The position numbers were made by a program, and so were the translations under genes. The notes beneath the pieces are model-generated. The model had not been told where the DNA came from, made no database searches, and saw only the letters and a list, made by a program, of their open reading frames with translations. DNA of 64,000 nt, from positions 509,798,986 through 509,862,985 of the forward strand of contig JASDDO010000019.1 of assembly GCA_030015575.1 (NCBI GenBank). The letters run 5' to 3'. Shown piece after piece: positions 17,725-28,857 of this stretch (positions are counted from its first letter, which is position 1; each line of letters begins with the position of its first letter). The DNA is from Agapanthus africanus. Its lineage: Eukaryota > Streptophyta > Magnoliopsida > Asparagales > Amaryllidaceae.

Positions 17725-19833
17725 TGTTATGTCCACGTTACCTCTCCTGGTCCTTTCGGGGTTGTGGAAACGGTGAAAAACAATTTTTAGGTTTTTGGTA
17801 ACATGGACTAGAAAATCCGGATCTTTGCTAAACAACACACTAGCAACAACTACGAGCTATAGCTACTCGGTTAGGGGGTTATACCTAGTCTTGAACTCCT
17901 TCTCTTCTTGTTGTGGTTCTTCCTCTTTATTTGCTCCTTGTAATAGTTTGTACGGCTCCTCCTCCTCGTCTCCTCTTTGTCGAAGATAGATCCACCCGAG
18001 GGTTCGAACTTGAGCTCCTACCTCAACCTAGAGGTAACTAAGGTGCTTGGTTTGCTAAACCTAGAACCCTAGAAAGAGTAGAGAGTAGTCTTGGTGTTTT
18101 ATCTCAAAGGAAATTGGTTCTCAACTCATGAGAGGGATTTTCCTTGAGCTGGAGGAAGAAGGAGAGCAATGGATGAGAGAGAAGATGCAAGTAAGAATGA
18201 TCAATTTTTTACAACCATGCTCTCATATTTTAGAAAATGATAATAATAATAATAATTAACAATTTGTGATGGTGAGTTGATGAATGACCATTATCATTTC
18301 ATTCATTAAATGCTTTTGCAAAGAATAAAAACCATCTTTGAAAACAAATGATGATGGTCAACAAGTCCACTTTGGTCAACCGGTCAACAAAGTCAACAAG
18401 TCAACAAAAGTCAAGAATTCAACTCAACCATAGCACAATAATTGTTAACTAATATTATTAATCATATTTCCTATTCTCATTAGGGTTTGGAAAAAGACAA
18501 CAGTCAACTGTGCATACACACCCGTACCATAACCCTAATGAGAATCCTCTGCCTCTGTCTCAGTCAACTGTGCATACACACCCGCATCCGTGTTCCGAGG
18601 ATCACGAATACAATGAGATAAAACCAATCCAAAAACATATATTAGGATCTGGTTTAAACCAAAGCCCGCTAGTAATAACTGCCCGGTCACCAAACGTGCA
18701 CAAGTGCGCGAGTGTGAACGAACCCTGTCGCAAAACCATGCGACCTCTACTCTGTTTTGCCCAAAGGCGAGTAGCCCTCTATGTGGGACTCTAAAGACTT
18801 GACACTACGCTGGCAGTGGCGTTAACCACAGACCGCAAGCGGCACTAGCTGTACGTAACGGTCCCTAAGTAGATGCCGATAAGAAGACTGATGAGGTGAA
18901 CCCATCCGAACTCCTACTGAGCCTGTATGTGACAATCTCCATACAGTCCGGTCTGTTCGTCTAAGAGTATCGCATGGCGGGCCTAGGGGGGTGGCAAACG
19001 TCAGTCACCTAATAGCGGTACAAGTCGTGTCGGAGTTTAGCCCAAAACACCCTAAGATACTACTGGTAACACTACCAGCAAATCTCGCTTGCCCTGGGCG
19101 GGGACGACAATGTGTAATGGCTCTCCTAGACACAGCGCAATATCAACTCCCAATACCGGGAGAGACGAATCCTATCTAACCGTCACTGCCTCCAAGTGCT
19201 TCGAGACTGCACCCAACTACTACCTATTTGCAAGACTCAGTAGAGCCGTGGTAGGGTAGTAATCTAAGAACAGTGGGAACACACTCGAGGCGAAGTGACA
19301 GTGTCAAGTCAGCGGACTAAGCTGTACTCATGTCACCTGGGAACTGTTAACTGACGATAGGTATAATACCAACCAACGGTTCCCGACGAGTCATGTCCAG
19401 TGTACTCGTAACCTAATGAGCACCTGCATACTATCTCCAGTACGACGTACTGATGGCTGTGGGACAGACCATCTCCCCTGCTGGGAAGAGAAGCGTATGC
19501 ACCCGTCTACTCTGGAGTATCGATGCCCTATCTCGATAATCCTACGACCAGGGACCAAAATAAGGATGTGCTTATAGACTACCCAGCCCCCACTAGTGTG
19601 ATCGCCATCACAACACCGGTAGTCAAGCAAAGATCCTAAGGGCTCCATCAATATGTATTAGCGATATGTTAAAAGAAACATATACACATATTAAGATAGA
19701 AACAAACCAAGTAGCATACTACTATATCGAGCAAGACTGTCGTAAAACCGTATATATATATCCCAAGCTTCAAAAATGTATTATACAAACTAGTACTAGA
19801 CAATAATGGCCTCTAGGGCATACATATCTAACA
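17725..19833 (-). mobile_element. S2: solo copia LTR, reverse orientation
   Basis: 2109 bp beginning TGTTATG and ending TATCTAACA on the + strand. On the minus strand it reads TGTTAGATATGTATGCCC, the Angela-like LTR start. It is A-type but more diverged than A2/A3. Perfect 5-bp duplications show that a whole element inserted into G1 and the two LTRs then recombined. When S2 is removed, the flanking G1 sequence lines up with G3 (62650-62700). Confidence 0.93.
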
Positions 19834-19838
19834 CGTCT

Positions 19839-22834
19839 ATAAATACACGGAACTTAGGCTTGACCTTACGGAACTTAGACTTAGTCGAGGGGGTATTAGA
19901 ACCGAACTTTCGTCGCGTAGGATGACCCTTGGTTGATGGAATAGGTGACTAAACTAGAGTAACATACCGTGGGTATGTTCCGCGGCATACTAACGATACG
20001 CTACTCCGCTTAAGGATCCTTAGGATGTACATATTTTCGAGATCAGTGATTCTCTTCATATCCATGATTACACATCCATTTGAGATCCTCGATTCTATTA
20101 GTTCCATGATCATACTTTCCTTGATGCTGTTCCTTCTTATGATCATGTATCCATTCTGGATCTGTTGTTTTCTTTTTGCCATTGATCTGCTCTCTTCGAT
20201 GCTCGATTGAGGTTTCTATCGCCATTGGTTTAGTGCAGTAGAGCTGCTGCTAGGGTTACGGTCAGGGCGATCTCGTCTGGTACGAGGGCCGACCATTGTG
20301 TTTTCTGGTGACATGGGAACGTCTCCAGTTAGTATTGGTGATTGTGACCTCTAGTGGAGGCGAGTGCTTGGTTTTGCACCGGATAATCGGGCCATTATTA
20401 GAGCTTCCAGTTGAGAGAGGACTGTTGATGTACAGCATACCTCAGAGATTATGATGTCGCCTACCGTGAAGACAGATGGACCAGCTGTTGCTGAGATTGA
20501 CAAGATGTCGCTTCCGGAGCTTACGAGCTGAGATCGCCAGAGCTTCCAGGCAGATATGAGACAGATGATAGCTAGTCTACCCGATTTGAGAGACGAAGGT
20601 GATTCGTTCGATTTATGCACCGGAGCAGGCCCAGTTGAGTTAAAGATTTCCAGTGTGGAGAGTCTTACTCGGATCTAGAGCAGACCGATTTAGAGAGGAC
20701 CGCCAATGTATCGCCTTTCCTGGAGGATTGAGGCGCTGTTCGGCGAACAGACGAATGAGCCAGTTGTTGCTGCAAATGATGAGATATCGCCCAGATGGTT
20801 GGAGCTACTGCAGCATGAGCATATACTTAGAGATATGATGGTGAGTCGCTAGTCACCCAAGGATGAATGACTAGGACAGGTGTTCGTTCGCTTACCCCGA
20901 TGCGAGGTCATCAGATAGATTGCATCCAGCTAAAGACGACTTCACGCGGAGACGTTGAGAGTCGACAGAGAAGATCGAATGTCAGGAGCCCATTTTCCAA
21001 GTTTAATGTATACGGAAAGACATGCAGGCGATTCTATCGACCCTCTAGAAGAATGAAACCCTAACTCGACATAATGACCGTGTGAAAGCCTTTGAACCTT
21101 AGGGTTTGCGGCAGTTCCGCGGCGCTATTAGTGAGGCTTGGGTTTGCCCTTCTACGGCTGGACCACCGACGCTGTGGCATGTACTCGATACTATTAAACT
21201 GTACTCAAGATGTTGATCTCTTGGGGGATTATGAGGATCTGACGAGTCGATCGGACGATTCGACATCATTCGGATATCATGTGATGGGACACACTGTTTG
21301 GGAGACTCCAGATACGAGCATAGCCATTGGAGTGCAGTCCATGCAGCCACGACGAGACGAGTCTGAATCAGTCGATATTGGAGCAGAGGGAAGTAAAGAG
21401 TTCGCTAGAGATTTCGACAAGATGATGTTCCCCTCCGCTGACATCAGATATGCGATACGCACACAGAGGCATTGTATACGGATATATCTTCCAGAAGGAG
21501 GCGCGATGAGTATGCAGCCATTCCGGAACAAGAATTTGCTTCAGTAAAGGACGATGACTTCTGGGCAATTCGGAAGAAAAGAGATTTGAGAGATACTTCG
21601 GATCGACGGTAGCCGAGAACATTGCAGTGCACTGATAGAGACGTGACGTCGAAGCGGACGATAATACAGACAAGCGGACAAGAGGTTCGTGCGAGACGCT
21701 GACGAGCTGTCATTACTTTCCGTCGAGACCAGAGACCTGATATGCTTACAGAGGCATTGGGATGCGTTCCAAGAAATGTTATGCTTAGAACACAGATGTC
21801 CATTGAGCGAGAAGAGATTATGCAAGAGTACCAGCCTCCATACAGATCGGCATAGGCAAGATCGGCAGAGACCTTGAGCAGGATTCCTTCCAGGACATTG
21901 CTGCAATGATGTTTGCACCCAGGATCAGATGTGTGATGTGCATTTAGAGAGTCAGAGGCCAACGCCAGTGATATGCTGCTTTATGAGTGGTCGTGAGGAT
22001 TGACCGAGAGATGACCAGAGAAGTGCCAGAACGGAATCGTCCCCGTTAGCACACCTGACAGGGACCATGAGCCGATTGATTTCGAGGTAGGTAATCCGCA
22101 GAGAAGATAAAGACCCAGAGTCAGAGGACGCCAGACTGTGAGCAAGAGGCAAGTAGATATCTTGCGCTGCTAGCATTGGATGCACGACTCCTTCTTGACC
22201 TTGAAAGAGGAACTACCAACGACAGTATTTATGATTTGTGATTTTGTGATTCGGTTATCACGTATCCGTCATCTTGGATTTCGGTATTTTGGGCATTCTG
22301 TTTGCTTGATTTAGTTTTGATGACTGAGTTTCATGATATTTGTTTTATGCACCCACTGGGTATTTATATTTTGAGCACGGTTATTACATTTGAGGTATTG
22401 ATTGTGATTTCACGCCTATCTTATGCAGTGATTTGATTTACACTTCCAGCATAGTTTTCATGCACCTTTAGTGTTTTGATATACGATTTTAGTGCACGCC
22501 GATGCACTAAATCGGGATTCTTCGTGCATGTCATATGCACCTGATTTTGCTGTCAGGCATATACGTTGCCTATGACAGATGTTTCGTGCACACCAGTTGC
22601 ACCTAGATATTGTTTTGTGCCCATGTACGACACATATCTGGATTTTGATTCCTTGCGCACCAGACGCACAGGATATTCTTATATATACATTTTAGGGATT
22701 GATTTCTAGTAGAGCAGTACATTTTTATGTTATTCGCTATGTATTGATGTTTTCGGAGCCCCGACAATACAGATTTTTACAGAAATGTTTTAGTATTGGG
22801 GGTTTAAATTTAAATTCGGGGACCGAATTTATTT
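19839..22834 (+). other. G1 internal region: degraded gag-like sequence and unassigned 3' part
   Basis: 19839-20720 aligns with G3 62650-63560 and includes fragments that could be gag (GACATGAGACAG-type region near 20550), but stops are frequent and some are shared by both copies. A copia leader module follows (20988-21295). From about 21300 to 22834 I recognise nothing. The reverse-strand frame at 21444-21962 (172 codons) has no recognisable motif, and I do not support it as a gene. No protease, RT or integrase motif is present. Confidence 0.6.
20988..21295 (+). repeat. Copia leader module inside gypsy element G1
   Basis: About 300 bp closely similar to the A2 leader at 44964-45270. Landmarks are CCCTCTAGAAGAATGAAACC, CTAACTCGA, GGCAGTTCCGCGG, GAGGCTTGGGTTTGCCCTTC and GATATCATGTGATGGGA. 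The same module occurs in G3 (63626-63932) and, more diverged, in A3 (49725-49990). It has been shared between the copia and gypsy superfamilies. Confidence 0.85.
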
Positions 22835-22847
22835 AAGGGGGGAAGAT
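22835..22847 (+). promoter_or_regulatory. G1 polypurine tract
   Basis: AAGGGGGGAAGAT directly before the 3' LTR start TGTAACATTTC. Confidence 0.9.
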
Positions 22848-24948
22848 TGTAACATTTCAAAAAAATATATATTAATTTTTGTGAATTTTTATAATTTAAT
22901 ATTATTTTATTGAATATTTTAATATTTCGGTATTATTAAATACAAATAAATGGGAAAAATTTTGGAAAATTATAAAATAGGGTATTTTATAGAATTATGT
23001 CATTTAAAAGTTTTTATGTTTAGTTATATGCTAATTTAGTGTTAATCGCGATTAAAAATCGCTAATTGGTTTTTTTTAGCATTTTGTGCAAAACATGCAC
23101 ATATCATTTTTCTTTACACTTGTGCATTTTCTACCATGGTTGTTCATTTGGGTTCACTATTATAGTGAGAAGGTTTTGGAGAAAGGAAAAAGAAAAGAAA
23201 ATGGAATAAGGAATAAGATAATGAGGTATGGTGGGAGAGAGAAAGGTATGGTTCCTTTTGACCAATGACTTAGCCATTTTCCTAGATCCCCACACTCATT
23301 TCTTTCCTTCTCCTCCTTCATCTCCTGCGGCTGATACTTCCTCCCCCTTCCTCCACCTTCAAGCCTTCATTTCACTTCTAAAACATCACCAAAACCCTAT
23401 CTCCATTTCATAAAAAGTGTGCACAAGCTTAAAATCTACACATTGGACTAAGAAAGCAAAGATTTTGACCACTAGAGGCAATTCAAGAAAATTCTTGAGT
23501 TACCAAATGAGGTAATTTCTGGATCATTAGCTTAGTTTATGCATTACTTATACCCCATATTTAGATTGAACCGATATTGTGTGTTTTTGTGGACTTGAGA
23601 GAAACCTAGTTAGGGTTATGGGAAATTGAGAGTTGTGTTGTGAGATTGAGATCAGTAGAGGCTATACAAACACCCTAATGCATGAATTGAGACCTAAACC
23701 TGAAGCTTAAACCCAGAATACGGATTTATAGAAACCGATATCGGAAAATTTGTTAAATCTGTGAAGGTTATTTGGGATCTGCTATCAACCCAGGACTCTG
23801 AAAATTATATTGAATGGATAATGACATGTGTAGGCACCCAGGAAGCTAACCCCAAGACCCCAGCCCCTAACTCTCTTCCTCGGCCGCCAATTTATTCCAA
23901 TTGGCCGCAATTTGCGGCCATACCTGCCCCATTTTGCCTCGTTTTGGTTCTGCTGCTTCTACATGTATAGATTAGACCCCTGGTATATATAGATTTGTCT
24001 AATTTGACCTAGGGTGAAATCTGGAGTCTTTTTCCTTAGTTGCTGTTTTGGATTCGTGTTTCCGTATTCCATATTTTAATTCTGAATTCACGTATTGTGT
24101 TTACCTCGACTATTTGGCGTTTATACGACGATATCGAGGATTGATGGTTTGTTTTGGAGGCGTACCTATAGGTTCTAACCTATAGGCCCCTTAGCATATC
24201 GTTTTGGTTTTCGTGTGCCGTGTTAGCTTTGATTTGGTTTTAATATGCATATACGATACTTTGATGTGTAGGTACCCCATGAAGACTTCGGGACGACAAG
24301 CAAGCGCGAGGCGACGTCCATAAATGAAGACGCAAGGTGAGTAGATTATATCTACGGGGGAAGTCGGGTGGATGGCGTATAGCACCCCCCGAAGTCCGTA
24401 GTTGATATACTATATATATGATAGTTATAGTGTGTCATGGATATTGTGTTAGGTGTATTATGGATAGTGTAGGGTTAAAAGCAACTAGTGTAGTTCATAG
24501 TCGCGAACCCTAGAATAGATTTACACCAACACGCACATCCTTGTATATTCATTATACGTGTACTGTGTTTGATGATATTGGATGACTTTGGAGATGAGTC
24601 GATCATTTTGGGTATTGTGCCGCGAGATCGGTGATTTGATATGATTCGTATTTGGGCATACGACATGTGATCTCTAGCGGACCTTTGGACGTGTGCTTAC
24701 ACACGCAGTATATAGATGGTATCAGTTGTACTAGACTTAGATCAGTACCCCAGATTATGTGATATGATGATAATGATACCTGATATTTGTTGAGAGGAAT
24801 GTAATATTGACCCGTACCCAGCTATTGGGATGCCGTACGACGATTTACCGTACAAGCCTATATTGATGATAGATCGGCACTCATGACATGAGGATTGGCA
24901 TATGATATACTGTATCGTATGGGATACTATTGAGGCGGGATCACCGAC

Positions 24949-24983
<35 letters not shown>

Positions 24984-26892
24984 CTCAGATTTAGGTGGTT
25001 TCCTTACCCCTCCTGATGGACTGGGCTTAGTAGATGTTAGACTAGACCCGAGTCATACTTATTTCAAAACAAACGAATCGGGAATATCTTAAGGACAAGT
25101 AAAGAGATTCTACGGGTATTTTCAAAAGACGCATCTATTCTTCAAAACACCGTAACCCTTATTTTTCTAAAACCCCGATTCGTCTTATTTCAAATGGCAC
25201 CACTGCACGACATATACATATTGGTGTAGATTTTTCACTGTTGCGTTGATTTATTCGATTCCGCATCTCATTGTATGTGCATACTATCATTCCATGTTGC
25301 ATGATATCCTGTTATACTTGCATTTCATTTATATGTCACAAACATCATGTTTTCTCATTATACGCATCGAGGTATTCGTTTTCATGATATTTCTGGATTT
25401 AGGAACCGTGGATAATTTCAAAGGAAAGTATGTAATAATTTGAAAAACCCGGTTTCCTTGATATGATATTTGCGCTGCCACCATGAGATTTATCGGTTCT
25501 GATTTTATACCCCTTACGAGGAGTGGGTACCGTATGAGGGTACATTGTGGGGCCCGATATATGAGATAGTGGGGCTGACCCGGACTGACGGATGCCCGAT
25601 ATATGAGATAGTAGGGCTCACCCGGACTGACGGATGCCCGATATATGAGATAGTGGAGCTGACCCAGACTGACGGATGCCCGATATATGAGAGAGTGGGC
25701 TGACCCGGACTGACGGATGCCCGGTATATGAGGACTTACGTGCCGATGCTAGGCATAGGTTTCATGTTGTTTTTCATGATTTTGATTATATCCTCACATT
25801 TACATGCATGATGCTTATTGTCATTGGGTGACGAGTGGACGGGATCCACGGTTATACAGACTTTGATCACATATAGACTTTTATTACATTGATCATACTT
25901 CATTTGTATATATAACAGGATATGAGGGCGCTGTTATATATACCCTTACACCAATATTAGTGGAATGGGACGCTAATATATGTGTATTGATATCCATTTT
26001 GATACTTCATCATATCTACTTCATGCAGACATACCTTATGTTTATGACATGTTATTACCTGAGGCACTGGCATGAGTTTTTGGCACTACCTACATGTTTA
26101 GATGTACATTGCCACCTTATCATGCTTCGGGCTTATTCTTTGAGGTTTATATATTTAATTGTATTGACCTAGGAGTATGTCATGCATTCGATTTATGCTT
26201 GTAGATATTCTCTATTCACGAGTTGGCAACTCACCCCCCTTGTGCCCCAGTTCTTGACGGTTTTGTCGTACAGGTTCCATAGCGACATTTCTGGCAGACT
26301 GCTTCCTTCATTGGTGAATTGCTTTTGGTAGGTGGGATCCTTGCATCAGAACTACCCTTGTATATGTATTATTCATTGTATCTAGAAATTCCATCAACCA
26401 AAACTTGTATATTGTTTCAGACTTAGTCACCAGTGATGTATTATTTCAACCTTAGAGTCGCACTTAGCAGTATTACGGTTTTCATGGTTATTGAGTTTCT
26501 TTTGAGTTTGATCCTCGCCTTTCGGCGTTGCATATTATATTGCTTGTGCGGTTGTGACCGTCGATTGACGAAGCGCTAGCTCCCGCTTGGGGATGCCTTT
26601 TACCATTGCATATATATTGTTCTTGTTGCACCCCGTTCGGGGCCAGTATTTACAAAAAAAACTCTGCCGAAATTTTTAGAAAAGACTTTACATTTTTAAA
26701 ATGTATATTCGGCTTAGTTATTTAAAAACCTTGACTTCAAACATGTTTTTCTTCACTTCTTTAAACCAGTTTTCTTTATTTACTCTTAAAATGGTTTTAG
26801 ATTTCTGGGCTTTTGGCTTACTTGGATCAGATGGAGTCCTATAGACTTTGTATGGTTCAAGGGCCAATCACATGCTCTTTTGGGTCGTGACA
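22848..26892 (+). repeat. G1 3' LTR (4045 bp)
   Basis: TGTAACATTTC...GGGTCGTGACA. It contains the exon-like block (24272-24336), the (TA)n run, four minisatellite units (25553-25719) and the 31-bp box with one change (26567-26597). The acceptor-like TTCTTGCAG of the 5' LTR reads TTCTTGACG here. Right of 26892 the sequence is the LTR of element E1. Confidence 0.93.
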
Positions 26893-27366
26893 AAAATGCA
26901 TTGCAAGTAAGTAAAGGGCATGGTAATAAATTATGTAAAAGCAAGTAATAAAAAAGCAAGATATAGTGAACTAGGAACCCAAGAGCACATAACAAACCAT
27001 GGAATCAAATACCTAAACTTAAACTTGCAAGCTCAATTAAGAGGTTGCAAGATCATGTGAAAATAAAGATCCCAAGGTGAAATGAAGGAACAAAGAGAAA
27101 TCTTTATTCATACCAAAGTAATGATACAACCCTTGAGTGAAATAACCAAAGCTTAACCTTGCAAGCTCAAATAAGAGATTGCAAGATCAAGTTAAGGCAA
27201 AGAACTCAAGGAGTTAGCTATGTACAAGAGAACAAAAGAAAACAAAAGAGTTGAAGTGTAAAATGAAAGATACAATGTGAGACCCCTCTCCCTTGCTGCC
27301 TGGTTCTGTATTTATAGTCTCAAAAGAAAATTAAACAAACAATAAAATTGAGCTGAGGTGGCATCA
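26893..27366 (-). repeat. E1 3' LTR fragment
   Basis: Aligns with the E1 5' LTR from about 34994 to 35465 (GCATTGCAAGTAAGTAAAGG; CCTCTCCCTTGCTGCC) and includes the same minus-strand TATA motif (27309-27316). It is cut at left by G1 and at right by a deletion of roughly 0.7 kb relative to the intact layout. Confidence 0.85.
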
Positions 27367-28852
27367 TAACTCCGTCAAACTAGTTTCATAAGTTAACGTC
27401 AATTCTACTCCTAGAGTTAAGTATCTAAGTTAGAAATTCTATTATCCTAATTTAGAAATATCCTACCCTTATGTTTCACACCTCCTATTTATTTAACCCC
27501 AGATCCAATACTTTCCTTCTAAAGCGCGGTCTCAAATCAGTGATTTTTATCAGTTTTACGGAAACCATAAGTCCTATTCTATATTTCTATCTTTCCTCCA
27601 AACATCGATAGTATACCCCTATGTGTGTATAATTTTTCATCCCTACACTTAAGAATTCAATTCAAGCTATATTACTCTTGCCCTAATACCTAATACTTCT
27701 TCTTTTCATTAAATGATGGACGGATTTGCTCACACACCTTTCATGCGATTATTAATGCTTCTTGAGGCACTAACGACCGATTACTGAATGTTTGAGCTTA
27801 AAATGTAACTAGCAGTTTCCAGGTCCTGACTTTATTTATTTATTTTTCTTTTCTTTATTTTTCTTTTTCAAGACCGGATATATTTTTTCGATGATGCTCT
27901 TTTGGTGGTTAGCTTTAAATACCGTTTTTTCTTTCATACTAGGTTTTCAGCCAAGAGTATTTCTAGATATCCTCTACTATCCTAAGTTTCAAGGTGCGTG
28001 TATGTGCAGTTTATAGGGTATATACTTTCTAAATTTGAAATCAAGAATAAAAACTATTTTCAGACTTTTCCTTCAGTAAAACATCAAAACTTTCCCTTCA
28101 TCTTGACTTAACTAAAAAAAAGAACTAAAGATTATCTATTTCTCAAAAAAAAATTGTAAGAACGTATAATTACCAAGGTTAAACAAAATGAGGGTTATTT
28201 TTAGGGTTTTCAATTCCTAAGCCTAGGACTTGGTTTTTTCTAACGTATCAACTAAACTTTCGGAATCAAAATCTAGGTTACCCTATTAGCTAATTTGAGA
28301 CAGTTTTATATTTTTTAGAAATTTTTTGACTTTTGTGGGTTTTTAAATAGGTTTGAAAATGCAAAATATACACAAGAATGCGAAGGTGGAAAGCTTACCG
28401 AGCACACCCCCAAACTTAAACTTGACAGTGCCCTCACTGTCAGGCTACACCAAGAGGGTCAAAATTGTCGGCGCTCCCCAAAAACAAATTATATATATAA
28501 AAAAAACCAAAAATATATGCACAAAAAGGGCCCCCCAAACTTAAGTAAAACAGTGTTTCCACTGTTAAGCGTTGAAGTCCAGGATTAGAGGGAAAGAACA
28601 GTATCAATCTATATAGGGCCTTACACAGGCCAAAAGTGAGCACCAATCATTCAAAAAATTTATCGCTATAATGTACAGGTTGGTGAAAGAATGCGGAGAG
28701 GTAAGAAATGGAGAATACGCAAGACCGTATGGGGATGGAAGTGGTATAAGGTCTCGGTATACGAGGAAAAGAATGGCGGAAGGGAAAAAGAAATGGTGTA
28801 CGAACTTGAGGGTGAAAATGGAGTGAATAAATTAGCACAATTTGTAATGACC
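27367..28852 (-). other. E1 interior, 3' side
   Basis: Aligns with E2 36727-38260. It has no convincing gene, though short minus-strand frames (28838-28647, 28646-28440) line up with E2 and may be the tail of the E protein. It holds two polypurine-like tracts (CACCCCCAAACTT near 28405; CCCCCCAAACTTAAG near 28531). Each lies next to a perfect hairpin: GACAGTG-CCCT-CACTGTC (28424-28441) and AACAGTG-TTTC-CACTGTT (28549-28566). Confidence 0.6.
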
Positions 28853-28857
28853 GATGT
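28853..28857. repeat. Target site duplication of S1 (GATGT / GATAT)
   Basis: GATGT at 28853-28857 and GATAT at 31552-31556 differ by one base. E2 shows the empty site as ACCGATGTGTAAAAAGCG near 38245. Confidence 0.82.

Larger units (their letters stand above)
13861..26892 (+). mobile_element. G1: chromovirus-like gypsy element, non-autonomous, very long LTRs
   Basis: 5' LTR 13861-17653 (first 278 bp missing), primer site at 17658, internal region to 22834, polypurine tract, 3' LTR 22848-26892 (4045 bp). The LTR end and primer spacing (GTCGTGACA-AAAT-TGGTATCAGAGC) resemble Del/Tekay-type chromoviruses. After removing the S2 solo LTR only about 3.1 kb of interior remains, too short for gag-pol, and no pol motif is visible. 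The LTRs are longer than the interior. The two LTRs differ at scattered sites and in repeat number, so the insertion is clearly older than B. Confidence 0.85.

Noticed and set aside
18883-18912. CTGATGAG...CGAAC resembling a hammerhead ribozyme core
   Set aside because: It lies in the reverse-oriented solo LTR, the second core box is CGAAC rather than CGAAAC, and no flanking stems I and III are evident.
21444-21962. 172-codon minus-strand frame in G1
   Set aside because: No recognisable motif, antisense to the element, and the matching part of G3 is not in the window, so there is nothing to support it.
26897-27366. A possible separate small element between G1 and E1
   Set aside because: It aligns with the E1 5' LTR from about 34994 and is the remnant of the E1 3' LTR.
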